Shown here piece by piece: positions 1 to 10,159 of a DNA stretch of 15,328 nt; position 1 is the first letter of the stretch; each line of letters opens with the position of its first letter. The stretch is from DASXAQ01 sp036406615 (lineage in GTDB: Bacteria; Actinomycetota; UBA4738), in contig DASXAQ010000051.1 of assembly GCA_036406615.1 (NCBI GenBank), forward strand, positions 1-15,328, read 5' to 3'. The notes beneath the pieces were generated by a model. That model was not told the origin of the DNA and ran no database searches. It was given only the letters and a program-made list of their open reading frames with translations. The position numbers and the translations under genes were made by a program.

Positions 1-1105
1 CCAGCCCGCCCATCCGCGTCAGGTCGCGGGTGCGCGCGCGCTCCGCGAGCATCGCCACCACCAGGAAGAGCGCGCCCGTCGACAGCCCGTGGTTGACCAT
101 GTACAGGACGCCGCCCGACACGCCCTGCAGCGTCAGCGCGAACGTGCCGAGCACGATGAAGCCCATGTGCGACAGGCTCGAGTACGCGACCAGGCGTTTC
201 GCATCGGTTTGCACGATGGCCACGATCGCCCCGTACAGGATCGCGACCACGGCCAGGATCTCGACGAACGTCTGGAAGTAGAGAGCTGCCGACGGGAACA
301 GGGAGAGGTTGAACCTGACCAGCCCGTACGCGCCGACCTTCGCCAGGATCGCGGCCAGGATGAGCGTCCCGGCCGTGGGTGCCGAGGCGTACGCGTCGGG
401 CTGCCACGTGTGGATCGGCACCAGCGGCACCTTGACGGCGAACGCGACGAAGAACGCCAGGAACAGCCATCTGGCGGTCGTCGCCGACAGTGGCAGGCCG
501 GCCAGGCGCGTCACGTCGAACGTTGGCTGCCCCAGCAGCGACCCTGACTTCCAGTACAGGACCAGGATGCCGAGCAGCAGGAACGCCGAGCCCGCCATCG
601 TGTACAGGAAGAACTTCACGGCCGCGTACGCGCGGTGGCCGCTCCCCCACCCGCCGATGATCAGGTACGCGGGGAACAGCAGCGCCTCGAAGAAGACGAA
701 GAACAGCAGCAGGTCGAGCGCCAGAAAGCTTCCGAGGCAGGCAGTTTCCAGGATCAGCATCGCGATGAAGTAGGCCTTCGGGCTTCGATCCACACGCCAC
801 GACGCGAGCACGGCGATCGGCATCAGAAACGCGGTCAGCAGCACCAGGAACAGGCTGATACCGTCGACGCCGACCAGGTACTGCAGGTGCAGCGGCGCGA
901 CCCACGTCGTTCGCTCCACCAGCTGGTAGCCGGCGCCCGACGCGTGGAACTGCGTGACCATGGCCACCGACAGGCCGAACGTCGCCAGCGTGACCGCGAG
1001 CGCCCACCAGCGCGGGAAGCTCGCCGCGCGCCGCGGCACCACGGCCGCGACGACCGCGCCGGCCAGCGGCACGAAGATGACGACGGACAGCCACGGGAAC
1101 GTCAC
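1..1105 (-). CDS. nuoM: NADH-quinone oxidoreductase subunit M (partial, C-terminus outside window)
   Basis: Antiporter-like membrane subunit of complex I, one of the proton-pumping units of the membrane arm. The first 368 residues are present and the frame is open to the window edge; the family usually has about 500 residues. Translating the minus strand from GTG at 1105 gives a hydrophobic protein. It has the TM5 glutamate (E140 in LFFVFFEALLFPAY), the TM7 lysine (K225 in AVKVPLVPIHTW), the TM8 lysine (K256 in ILAKVGAYGLVRF) and the VNHGLSTGALF helix (H339). These correspond to the proton-path residues of E. coli NuoM. The GTG overlaps the nuoL stop as GTGA, with CGAGGT just upstream as a ribosome site, so translation is coupled to nuoL. 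The neighbour beyond the left edge is expected to be nuoN. NuoL and NuoN are paralogues, but this sequence and its place after nuoL fit NuoM best. Confidence 0.96.
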   Translation of the reverse strand, partial: MTFPWLSVVIFVPLAGAVVAAVVPRRAASFPRWWALAVTLATFGLSVAMVTQFHASGAGYQLVERTTWVAPLHLQYLVGVDGISLFLVLLTAFLMPIAVLASWRVDRSPKAYFIAMLILETACLGSFLALDLLLFFVFFEALLFPAYLIIGGWGSGHRAYAAVKFFLYTMAGSAFLLLGILVLYWKSGSLLGQPTFDVTRLAGLPLSATTARWLFLAFFVAFAVKVPLVPIHTWQPDAYASAPTAGTLILAAILAKVGAYGLVRFNLSLFPSAALYFQTFVEILAVVAILYGAIVAIVQTDAKRLVAYSSLSHMGFIVLGTFALTLQGVSGGVLYMVNHGLSTGALFLVVAMLAERARTRDLTRMGGL

Positions 1106-2991
1106 GGCGACCTCGCCACGAGGAACCACAGGACGCCGACGACGCCCAGCAGGAACGCGAGCGCATACGTTCGGACGAACCCGGTCTGCACGCGCCGCCC
1201 GCCCGCGGAGAGTTTCCCCACGCCCTCAGCAAACAGGTTGACCGCGCCGTCGACGACGACGCGATCGAGCCACGCCAGGACGGCGGCCCCCAGCTCGCCG
1301 CCGCCGCCGATGGCGGTTGCGTACACGTCGTCCACGTAGAAGCCGCTCTGCCCCAGCCGTTTCAGCCCCGCAAACCGGACGCGCAGCGCCACCCAGTCGA
1401 TGCGGTCCGAACCCCAGACGAACCACGCGAACGCGACGCCGGCCAGCGCCACCACGACGGCGATCGTGGTCACCTCGAGCTCGGACGGGCCGGCGGTTCC
1501 GGTCTCGCCGGACGCCACCGGTGCGAGGAACCGGTAGATCGCCCCGCTCGTCTCCGACAGGCCGAGCAGGCCGCCGAACGCGGCACCGACCGCCAGGAGC
1601 GCCATCGGTGCGCGCATGACGAATCCGGGCTCACGGGGCTCCCCCGAATACCGAGCGGCGCCGAAGAACGTCATGAACGTGGCGCGCCCGATGTAGACCG
1701 CCGTCAGCAGCGACACCAACAGGGCCACGATCCAGAAGCCGGGCCGGCCGGCCAAGCTCGCGGCGGCCACGTCCTGGTCCTTGGCGAAGAAGCCGGCCAG
1801 TGGCGGCACGCCGGCGATGGCCAGGGCCGCGACGATCCACATCGTCGCCGTGAACGGCATCGGGCGGCGAAGGCCCCCCATCCGCATCATGTCCTGTTCG
1901 TCACGCAGGCCGTGGATGACGCTGCCGGCGGACATGAACAGCAGAGCCTTGAAGAACGCGTGCACGACGAGCAGGAAGATGGCCGCCGCCGGGTCGCCCA
2001 TCCCGGCGCCGAAGAACATCAGCCCCACCTGGCTCATGGTCGAGTACGCCAGGGCGCGTTTGATGTCATCCTGCGCGACCGCCGAGAGCGCGGCGTACAG
2101 CGCGGTCGCCACGCCGATCACGGCGACCACCGTGTTCGCCGTAACCGACGCGTCGAAGATCGGGGCCGCCCGCACCACCAGGTAGACACCGGCGGTCACC
2201 ATGGTGGCGGCGTGGATCAGCGCCGACACCGGCGTGGGGCCCTCCATGGCGTCGGGCAGCCACGTGTGCAGCGGCAGCTGGGCCGACTTCCCGGCCGCGC
2301 CCGCCAGCAGGAGCAGCGCGATGACCGTGGCCGTCCCCTGCGGCAGCCCGCGCACCGCCGCGAAGACGGCGTCGAACGCCAGCGAATGCGTCTTGACCCA
2401 GATGAACACGATGCCGATCAGCAGCGCCGCGTCGCCGACCCGCGTCACCACGAACGCCTTCTTCGCCGCCGCGGCCGCGCTCGGGCGTTCGAACCAGTAC
2501 CCGATCAGCAGGTACGAGCACAGGCCCACGCCCTCCCATCCGACGTACAGCAGCAGGAAGTTGTCGCCCAGCACCAGCAGCAGCATGAAGAACACGAACA
2601 GGCTCATGTACGCGAAGAACCGCGGGAACCGGGGATCCGCGTGCATGTAGCCGATCGAGTACAGGAAGATCAGCGCGCCGACGCCGGTGACCACCAGGAT
2701 CATCACGGCCGACAGCGGGTCCGCTCGCAAGGCCACGTCGACGTGGAACGTGCCGACCGAGAACCACTCGTACAGCCGCGTGACCCGCAGCCGCCCCGCC
2801 CCCGAGGCCAGGCTCTCCGTCGCCGGCTTCGACAGCATGTCGAACAGCACCGCGAGCGCCAGGCCGAACGCCGCGGCGACCGCGCCGGTCGCCAACCAGC
2901 CGGCAGTCGCGCCGCGCCAGCGGCGCCCGGTCAGCAGCAGCACCACGGCGGCCGCCAGCGGCAGCGCGACGACGTACGGCGTGAGCGTCAC
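1102..2991 (-). CDS. nuoL: NADH-quinone oxidoreductase subunit L
   Basis: The distal antiporter-like proton pump of complex I, 629 residues, a usual length for NuoL. Visible key residues are E153 (LYVGWEGVGLCSYLLIG), K235 (GKSAQLPLHTWLPDAMEGPTPV), H260 (ALIHAATMVTAGVYL), K348 (HAFFKALLFMSAGSVIH) and K404 (FFAKDQ). They match the proton-channel residues of E. coli NuoL (E144, K229, H254, K342, K399). The C-terminus has the family's long lateral segment and an ending hydrophobic helix (TYALAFLLGVVGVLWFLV). The start is GTG at 2991, seven bases after the nuoK stop. A GGTGAGG ribosome site spans that stop codon, so re-initiation after nuoK is likely. The stop overlaps the nuoM start by four bases. 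Confidence 0.98.
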   Translation of the reverse strand: MTLTPYVVALPLAAAVVLLLTGRRWRGATAGWLATGAVAAAFGLALAVLFDMLSKPATESLASGAGRLRVTRLYEWFSVGTFHVDVALRADPLSAVMILVVTGVGALIFLYSIGYMHADPRFPRFFAYMSLFVFFMLLLVLGDNFLLLYVGWEGVGLCSYLLIGYWFERPSAAAAAKKAFVVTRVGDAALLIGIVFIWVKTHSLAFDAVFAAVRGLPQGTATVIALLLLAGAAGKSAQLPLHTWLPDAMEGPTPVSALIHAATMVTAGVYLVVRAAPIFDASVTANTVVAVIGVATALYAALSAVAQDDIKRALAYSTMSQVGLMFFGAGMGDPAAAIFLLVVHAFFKALLFMSAGSVIHGLRDEQDMMRMGGLRRPMPFTATMWIVAALAIAGVPPLAGFFAKDQDVAAASLAGRPGFWIVALLVSLLTAVYIGRATFMTFFGAARYSGEPREPGFVMRAPMALLAVGAAFGGLLGLSETSGAIYRFLAPVASGETGTAGPSELEVTTIAVVVALAGVAFAWFVWGSDRIDWVALRVRFAGLKRLGQSGFYVDDVYATAIGGGGELGAAVLAWLDRVVVDGAVNLFAEGVGKLSAGGRRVQTGFVRTYALAFLLGVVGVLWFLVARSP

Positions 2992-2998
2992 GGCGGCC

Positions 2999-3304
2999 TC
3001 ACCATCGCAGCAGCCGCGCGTCGTCGACGTCCGCCGACCGGCGTTTGCGATAGAGCGACACGATGATCGACAGGCCGACGACGACCTCGGCGGCCGCCAC
3101 GGCCATCGAGAAGAAGGCCAGGACCTGGCCGGTCAGATTGCCCCAGTAGCGCGAAAACGCGATCAGGCTGAGGTTCACCGCGTTGAGCTGCAGTTCGATC
3201 GACATGAAGATCACGAGGGCGTTGCGGCGCACCAGCACCCCGACCGTTCCGATGGTGAACAGCAGACCCGACAGGATCAGGAAGGCGCCGATCGGCGTCC
3301 TCAC
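2999..3304 (-). CDS. nuoK: NADH-quinone oxidoreductase subunit K
   Basis: Small three-helix membrane subunit of complex I, 101 residues, the normal size. It carries the two buried glutamates typical of NuoK: E37 in FMSIELQLNAVNL and E73 in VAAAEVVVGLSI. These match E36 and E72 of the E. coli protein, which are needed for coupled proton transfer. The start is GTG at 3304, overlapping the nuoJ stop as GTGA. No convincing ribosome site precedes it, so translation probably depends on coupling from nuoJ. The last 20 residues are basic and polar (YRKRRSADVDD) and should face the cytoplasm. Confidence 0.98.
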   Translation of the reverse strand: MRTPIGAFLILSGLLFTIGTVGVLVRRNALVIFMSIELQLNAVNLSLIAFSRYWGNLTGQVLAFFSMAVAAAEVVVGLSIIVSLYRKRRSADVDDARLLRW

Positions 3305-3909
3305 GGCGCGCCCACCGGGGTCGTCTCGCCGCCGGGCCCGGGCTCAGGCTGCACCACCGCAATGCCGGCCGGCGTCGCATCGTCCTCGAACGCGGCCGGC
3401 TCCTGGCGGCGCCCGTGCAGGACCACGCCGATCGCCGCGATGATCAGGAGCGCGGACGTGACCTCGAACGGGAAGAAGTACCGATCGAACAGCACGGCCG
3501 CCAGCGCGTGGACGTTTCCCCCCGCGTTCACCCGGGAGAAGTCGGGCAGTCTTCCCGAGCTCAGCCCGATGCCCAACCGGACCGCCACCACGACCTCGGC
3601 GACCAGCCCCAGTCCCAGCAGCGTCGCCAGCCACCGTTGTCCCGCGAGCTGTTCGGTCAGGCTCTCCTTTCGGTCGACGCCGAGCAGCATCACGACGAAT
3701 AGGAACAGGACCATGATCGCGCCGGCGTACACGATGACCTGCACGACGAACAGGAACTCGGAGCCGAGCAGCAGGAACAGGACGGCCAGCGTGAAGAAGT
3801 TGACGATCAGCAGGAGCGCGGCGTGCACCGCGTTGCGCTGCAACACCATCGCGCCGGCCGACACCACCGAGATCGGCGCCAGGATCCAGAACAGGACCTC
3901 CTCGCCCAC
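3301..3909 (-). CDS. nuoJ: NADH-quinone oxidoreductase subunit J
   Basis: Membrane subunit of complex I next to NuoK and NuoA, 202 residues. About five hydrophobic helices are visible. They include the conserved third helix VQVIVYAGAIMVLFLFVVML with Y61, the tyrosine at the pi-bulge linked to conformational coupling. I placed the start at GTG 3909, which overlaps the nuoI stop by one base (TAGTG) and has a strong GGAGGAGGG ribosome site a few bases upstream. The frame stays open further upstream, but that part is nuoI read in another frame. Residues from about 167 onward form a polar, Pro/Gly/Glu-rich tail beyond the last helix. It is probably disordered and cytoplasmic; such tails are common in high-GC actinobacterial NuoJ. 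Confidence 0.96.
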   Translation of the reverse strand: MGEEVLFWILAPISVVSAGAMVLQRNAVHAALLLIVNFFTLAVLFLLLGSEFLFVVQVIVYAGAIMVLFLFVVMLLGVDRKESLTEQLAGQRWLATLLGLGLVAEVVVAVRLGIGLSSGRLPDFSRVNAGGNVHALAAVLFDRYFFPFEVTSALLIIAAIGVVLHGRRQEPAAFEDDATPAGIAVVQPEPGPGGETTPVGAP

Positions 3910-4409
3910 TACCGGCCCTCCTCCGTCCCGGGCGCGGTGCCCGTGGGCGCCGGCGGCGCGAGCAGCTGCTGCTTCTCGAAGATCGCGTCCTCGCGGGATT
4001 CGAACGCCATCTCGTACGCCGGCGTGAGCGTGAGCGCGCGCGTGGGGCACGCCTCGACGCACAGGCCGCACATGATGCAGCGCAGGTAGTTGATCTGGTA
4101 CACCTCGGCGCAGCGCTCCCCCGCCGAGACCGGCGCGTCCACGGGGTTGTCCATCCCGCGCACGTAGATCGCGTCGGCCGGGCAGGCCCAGGCGCACAGC
4201 TCGCAGCCGATGCACTTCTCCAGCCCGTTGTCGTGGCGGTTGAGGAGGTGTCGTCCGATGTGCGACCGCTCGGGCAGCGGCTTCAGCTCCTTCGGGTACT
4301 GCTCGGTGACGTCGGGCCGGAACACGTTTCGAAGCGTCACGGAGAACCCCTGCGCGAGGTGACCGACCGCGCCGGCGATCGAGCGCCCGAGCGACGGCCG
4401 CCGGCTCAC
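3909..4409 (-). CDS. nuoI: NADH-quinone oxidoreductase subunit I (2x[4Fe-4S] ferredoxin-like)
   Basis: Peripheral-arm subunit that carries clusters N6a and N6b and passes electrons to N2 in NuoB. It has 166 residues. Two ferredoxin motifs are clear: C66-C69-C72 with C76 (KCIGCELCAWACPADAI) and C111-C114-C117 with C121 (RCIMCGLCVEACPTRAL). The stretch around GLEKCIGCELCAWACPADAIY and the INYLRC segment closely resemble actinobacterial NuoI. The start is GTG at 4409, overlapping the nuoH stop as GTGA, with GGAGG six bases upstream. The long open frame above this start overlaps nuoH out of frame and is not coding. The last 15 residues are a short Pro/Thr/Gly tail. Confidence 0.97.
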   Translation of the reverse strand: MSRRPSLGRSIAGAVGHLAQGFSVTLRNVFRPDVTEQYPKELKPLPERSHIGRHLLNRHDNGLEKCIGCELCAWACPADAIYVRGMDNPVDAPVSAGERCAEVYQINYLRCIMCGLCVEACPTRALTLTPAYEMAFESREDAIFEKQQLLAPPAPTGTAPGTEEGR

Positions 4410-5635
4410 GGCACGCCTCCGGCGGGGGCGCCGACCCCGTCGTCGGCGTCCATCGATCCGCGTGGCCTCCCCATCACCATCGGGCCCAAGAGCCCCACAA
4501 CGGCGACGGTGCCGGCCCCGATCGCCACGGTCAGGCGAAGCGGCGACCATCCGGTGGCGGCGGGCAGCGCCACGATGGCGCCGGTGATCAGGATCCACAG
4601 CAGCCCGACCGGGATCAGCACCTTCCAGCCGAACGCCATCAGCCGGTCGTAGCGGAACCGCGGCAGCGTCGCGCGGACCCACACCAGCGCGTACACGACG
4701 ATCAGCAGCTTCACGGCGAACCACGCGATCGACCACAGCCACGGCGCGAACGACGGTACCGGGCCGTGCCAGCCACCGAGGAACAGCGTCACCGCCACCG
4801 CCGAGATCGTGATCGTGTGCGTGTACTCCGCCAGGTAGAACATGGCGAAGCGGATGCCCGAGTACTCGGTGTGGTAGCCCGCGACCAGCTCCGTCTCGGC
4901 TTCGGGGAGGTCGAACGGCGGCCGGTTCGTCTCCGCGATGGCGGCGGTGACGTAGATCAGCAGCGCCGGGAACTGCACGATCGCGTTCCACTTCGGGAGC
5001 CAGCGCAGCCCGGCGATGTCGAAGTGCTGCGCCTGGGCGGCCACGATGCCGGTCATCGACAACGTCCCGCAAAAGATGAGGACGGCGATCAGCCCGAGGC
5101 TCATGCCGACCTCGTACGACACCATCTGCGCGGTCGAGCGGATCGAACCGAGCAGCGGATAGTTCGAACCGCTGGACCACCCGGCCAGCACGACCCCGTA
5201 CACGGCCAACGACGCCATCGCCAGGACCCACAGGATCCCCACGCTCAGGTCGGACACCTGGAACGGCACGAGGTGACCGGCGATCGTGACGCCGGTGCCG
5301 AACGGGATGACCGCGAAGGCCAGCAGCGCCGGCACGGCGGCCGCTACCGGCGCCGCCAGGTACACGGGCAGGTCCGCCGTCGACGGCGTGATGCCCTCCT
5401 TGAAGAACAGCTTCAGTCCGTCGGCGAACGTGATGAGCACGCCGAACGGTCCGGCCCGGTTGGGGCCGATGCGCGTCTGCATGTCGGCGATCACCTTGCG
5501 CTCCACCCAGATCGCCAGCATCACCGATACGAGCAGCAGGGCGAAGATCACGACGATGCGCGCGATCAGCAGGACCCACGCCGTGGCGTCGACGTTCGCC
5601 AGCGCGGCACCGAGGGTCGCGGCTGCTGGGCTCAT
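4406..5635 (-). CDS. nuoH: NADH-quinone oxidoreductase subunit H
   Basis: Membrane subunit that joins the peripheral arm to the proton-pumping arm and forms much of the quinone chamber. It has 409 residues, typical of actinobacterial NuoH. Family signatures are WVERKVIADMQTRIGPNRAGP (residues 43-63), then LFFKEGITP, and the acidic-loop motif E235-TNRPPFDLPEAETELV followed by GYHTEYSGIRFAMFYLAEY. About eight hydrophobic helices can be seen. The start is ATG at 5635, overlapping the nuoG stop as ATGA, with GGAGG seven bases upstream. The last 20 or so residues (MGRPRGSMDADDGVGAPAGG) form a polar tail. Confidence 0.98.
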   Translation of the reverse strand: MSPAAATLGAALANVDATAWVLLIARIVVIFALLLVSVMLAIWVERKVIADMQTRIGPNRAGPFGVLITFADGLKLFFKEGITPSTADLPVYLAAPVAAAVPALLAFAVIPFGTGVTIAGHLVPFQVSDLSVGILWVLAMASLAVYGVVLAGWSSGSNYPLLGSIRSTAQMVSYEVGMSLGLIAVLIFCGTLSMTGIVAAQAQHFDIAGLRWLPKWNAIVQFPALLIYVTAAIAETNRPPFDLPEAETELVAGYHTEYSGIRFAMFYLAEYTHTITISAVAVTLFLGGWHGPVPSFAPWLWSIAWFAVKLLIVVYALVWVRATLPRFRYDRLMAFGWKVLIPVGLLWILITGAIVALPAATGWSPLRLTVAIGAGTVAVVGLLGPMVMGRPRGSMDADDGVGAPAGGVP

Positions 5636-8075
5636 CCGACGGCCTCCGGTCCCGAGGCCGCGCGCGATGCTCCGGCGCCCGCTTCCGCCACGACCGTCTC
5701 GGCCGGCTCCAGTCGCGCGCCCGAGATCAGGCGACCCGACAGCAGCGTGTTGGCCGCCAGGCCGGGCTGGTTGTACGGGACGAACGCCGACCCTCGGGCC
5801 ACGCCCTCCGTCACGACCACGGGCAGCGCGACCTCGCCGGCGTCGGTCCGGATCCGGGCCGTCGCGCCTTCGGTCAGTCCGAGGCGGCGGGCATCGACGG
5901 GGTGGATCTCGACGAACGCGGGGCGCTCCAGCGCCCGCTTCAGCACGTCGGCGCCGTTCGACATGCGCCCCTCGTCGACGAGCAACGGATAGGAGAACAG
6001 CGTCACGTCGGCGTCGGCCTCGCCGATCACCGGCTCGGGCCGCCCGGGCGGCGCCGCGGGGGAGCTCTCGCCGTCGGTTCCGGGCAACAGCCGCGCCATC
6101 TCCCCGCGGAGCGACGCGAGCGAATCGAATCCGAGATCGGCGCCGGCGGCCTCCGCCAGCGCCTGAAAGATCTGCCACCCGGGCCGGGCGAGGCCGGGGG
6201 CGGGCCGCACGGCGTGCAGCCGCTGCGGCCGCCCCTCCCAGTCGGTCAGGTGCGCATCCTGCTCGATGGGTGCCGCCGCCGGCAGCATCGCGTCCGCGAA
6301 CGCGTCCATCCCGTGCGCGGCCACATCGACGACGACGGTGTGCTCAACGTTCTCCAGGGCACGGCGCGCAAGCGCCGCGTCGGGGAAGTCGCGTAGCGGA
6401 TCGCACCCGATCACGAACAGCGTGTCCAGCCGCCGGTCGGCGGCGGCGCGAAGGATCCCGGCGGCGTCCAGGCCCGGCGACGGAGGCAGCAGCGTTCCCC
6501 ACGCGACCTCGACGTGCGCGCGCCGGTCGTCGGCGTCCACGCGGCGGCCCCCGGGCAGCAGCGACGGGTGCACGCCGGCGCGCAGAGCCCCCCGGTCGCC
6601 GGCACGCCGGCAGAGCAGGGCGAACTTCGCCTCTCCCTCGGCGGCAACCGCGGCAGCCCACGCGACCGCCCCCGCGCTATCGCCGAGGCGCGGGCCGGCC
6701 AGCACGACCGCGTCGCTGGCGGCCTCCCGCAGGGCCGCCGCCATGCGGCCCGGCGCGGAGTCCTCCGGCGCGCCCCACAGGCCGGCCAGCACCTGGGCCT
6801 CTTCGCCGGCGCGACAGAGCACGTGCTCGGCCACGTCGTGCAGCCGCGTCCGCCTCGCATGGACGACGAAGACCTTCGCGCCGCGACGGGCCGCCTTACG
6901 GATTCTCAAGTGAAGGATCGGCAGCTCCTGTTCGGCGTCAAGGCCGATCACCACGATGGCCTTCGCCGACTCGACGTCGGCGTACGTCACCGGCATCCCG
7001 GCGGCCTGCGCCGCCTCCACGCCGACCGGCGTGTCCCCGCCCCCGGCCGGCCGGTGATCCAGGTGGTTCGTGCCGAACGCCACGCGCGCCATCTTCGAGA
7101 GCGCGAACGCGTCCTCGTCGGTCAGGCGGCCGCCTGCCAGGAATCCAACTGGCCCGCCGCTCGCCCACTTCGCGATGGCGGACAGCGCCTCTTCGAACGA
7201 CACCGGCTCGAGACCCGGCACGCGCAGCAGCGGCGTCGTCAGCCGGTCGTCGCGGTCCCACTGCGAGAACGCGAATCGCCCCTTGTCGCAGAGCCACGCG
7301 TCGTTGACGTCGAGGTTGTCGCGCGCCAGGTTGCGCACCACCCGGCCACGCCGAAGCTGCACCGTCACGTTGCAGCCCGACGCGCAGTGGGAGCACACCG
7401 ACTCGCCCGAACGCACGTCGAACGGCCTCGCTTCGAAGCGGTACGTCGAAGCCGTCAGCGCCCCCACCGGACAGATCTGGATCGTGTTGCCGGAGAAGGG
7501 GCTGTCGAACTCCTCGCCCGCGGCGATCCCGATCTGCTCCGCGGCGCCGCGGTCGAGGACGTCGATGAAGCGCTCGCCGGAGATCTGGTCGCAGAACCTC
7601 GTGCATCGCTGGCACAGGACGCAGCGCTCGCGGTCCAGGTAGACCAGCGGCGACAGCGGCAGGGGCTTTCGATACGTCCGCTTCGCCTCCACGTAGCGCG
7701 ACTCCCCCGGTCCGAACGCCAGCGCCTGGTCCTGCAGCGGGCACTCGCCGCCGCGGTCGCACACCGGGCAGTCGAGCGGGTGGTTGATCAGCAGGAACTC
7801 CAACACCGAGGACTGCGCGTCGCGCACGTCGTCGTTCGTGAACTGGGTCTGCACGGCCATGCCGTCGGCGACCGGCGTCGAGCAGGACGTCACCAGCTTC
7901 GGCTGGCCCTCGATCGCGACGTAGCACTGGCGGCACGCGGCGACGGGCGCAAGCAGCGGATGGTCGCAGAACCGCGGGATCTCGATCCCGAGCTCCTCGG
8001 CCGCGCGGATGATCAACGTGCCGGCCGGCACGGTCAGCCGCTTGCCGTCGATCGTGAGCGTGACGGGCTGGCCGC

Positions 8076-8079
<4 letters not shown>
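5632..8079 (-). CDS. nuoG: NADH-quinone oxidoreductase subunit G
   Basis: Largest peripheral subunit, 815 residues, carrying the middle of the Fe-S chain. Domains in order: a [2Fe-2S] ferredoxin fold with C38, C49, C52 and C66 (N1b); the NuoG-specific H100-C104-C107-C113 site (N5); a ferredoxin-like region with C153, C156, C159 and a distant C203; a CxxCxxxC-27-C set (C229, C232, C236, C264) for the off-path N7 cluster; and a long region of the molybdopterin oxidoreductase fold that has lost its cofactor. The C-terminus resembles a molybdopterin-dinucleotide-binding barrel (residues about 700-800). The start is GTG at 8079, overlapping the nuoF stop as GTGA, with GGAGGT six bases upstream. 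C163 is an additional cysteine near the N4 site. The open frame continues above this GTG only as an out-of-frame reading of nuoF. Confidence 0.97.
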
Positions 8080-9453
<1,374 letters not shown>

Positions 9454-9461
<8 letters not shown>

Positions 9462-10131
9462 CCGCCGCCCCGGTGGCGTTGGCCGCGTCGTCGGCGATCG
9501 GCGGCGATGCGGGCACCGCGCCCGAATCTCGGAGCGAGCCAATTCCGGCCAGCGTCCGCGACACCGCCTTGAGGTCCCCCGGCACGCCGCCGCGAGCGGC
9601 CTCGGGCACGTCGCCGGCGCGGATGGCGGCGATCATCGCTTCGAGATCAGACTCGCCGACGCGGTCGTAATAGAGGTAGTTCACGGACACGACGGGCGCC
9701 TTGTCGCACGCGGCCATGCACTCCTCTTCCTCCAGCGTGAACACGCCGTCGTCGGTCACGCCGTGATCGCTCGCGTCGCCCAGCAGTTCCTTCGCCCGGT
9801 CGAACAGGCGGCGGCCACCCAGCAGCGAGCAGGAAGGGTTCGTGCACACCGACAGGACGTAGCGGCCGCACGGATGGAGCTTGACCATCGTGTAGAAGGT
9901 GGCGACGGCCTCCACCTCGGCCGTGCGAAGCCCCAGGATCTCCGCGACCTCGCGCATGCCCTGCCGCGGCACCCACCCGGCCTCGGACTGCACCAGGTAC
10001 AGCAGCGGCAGCAGCGCCGAGCGGCCGTCCGGATACTTCGCGACGATCCGGTCGGCCGTCGCCCGCGCCTCGGGACCGAGCACCGGGCCCTGGACGTCGG
10101 GGACGTCCTCCACGAAGCCGGCCTCGGTCAC
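9454..10131 (-). CDS. nuoE: NADH-quinone oxidoreductase subunit E ([2Fe-2S], N1a)
   Basis: Thioredoxin-fold subunit of the NADH module carrying cluster N1a beside NuoF. It has 225 residues. The helical N-terminus contains the family segment KYPDGRSALLPLLYLVQSEAGW. The four cluster ligands are C96 and C101 (SVCTNPSCSLLGG) and C138 and C142 (EECMAACDKAPVV). The start is GTG at 10131, five bases after a GGGAGGTGG ribosome site in the 28-base gap behind nuoD. This is the largest gap in the nuo part of the operon, so this gene can start independently. Residues from about 176 onward are an Ala/Gly/Asp-rich tail beyond the core fold. Longer NuoE C-termini are common in Actinomycetota and no function is evident here. 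Confidence 0.97.
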
Positions 10132-10159
10132 GCGCCACCTCCCGTGGCCCCGAAGGCCG

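Noticed and set aside
1912..3066. Plus-strand open frame of 384 codons rich in Arg, His, Gln and Asp
   Set aside because: Antisense to nuoL, which is fully supported. The composition is what reverse reading of GC-rich codons gives.
4410..5579. Extension of the nuoI frame to a 556-codon open frame
   Set aside because: The upstream part is nuoH read in another frame. GTG 4409 with GGAGG and a GTGA overlap is the natural start.
5286..7307. Long plus-strand open frame of 673 codons
   Set aside because: Arg/Pro/Ala-rich with no recognisable domain, lying antisense over nuoH and nuoG, which carry clear cofactor motifs. Typical of open frames opposite genes in very GC-rich DNA.
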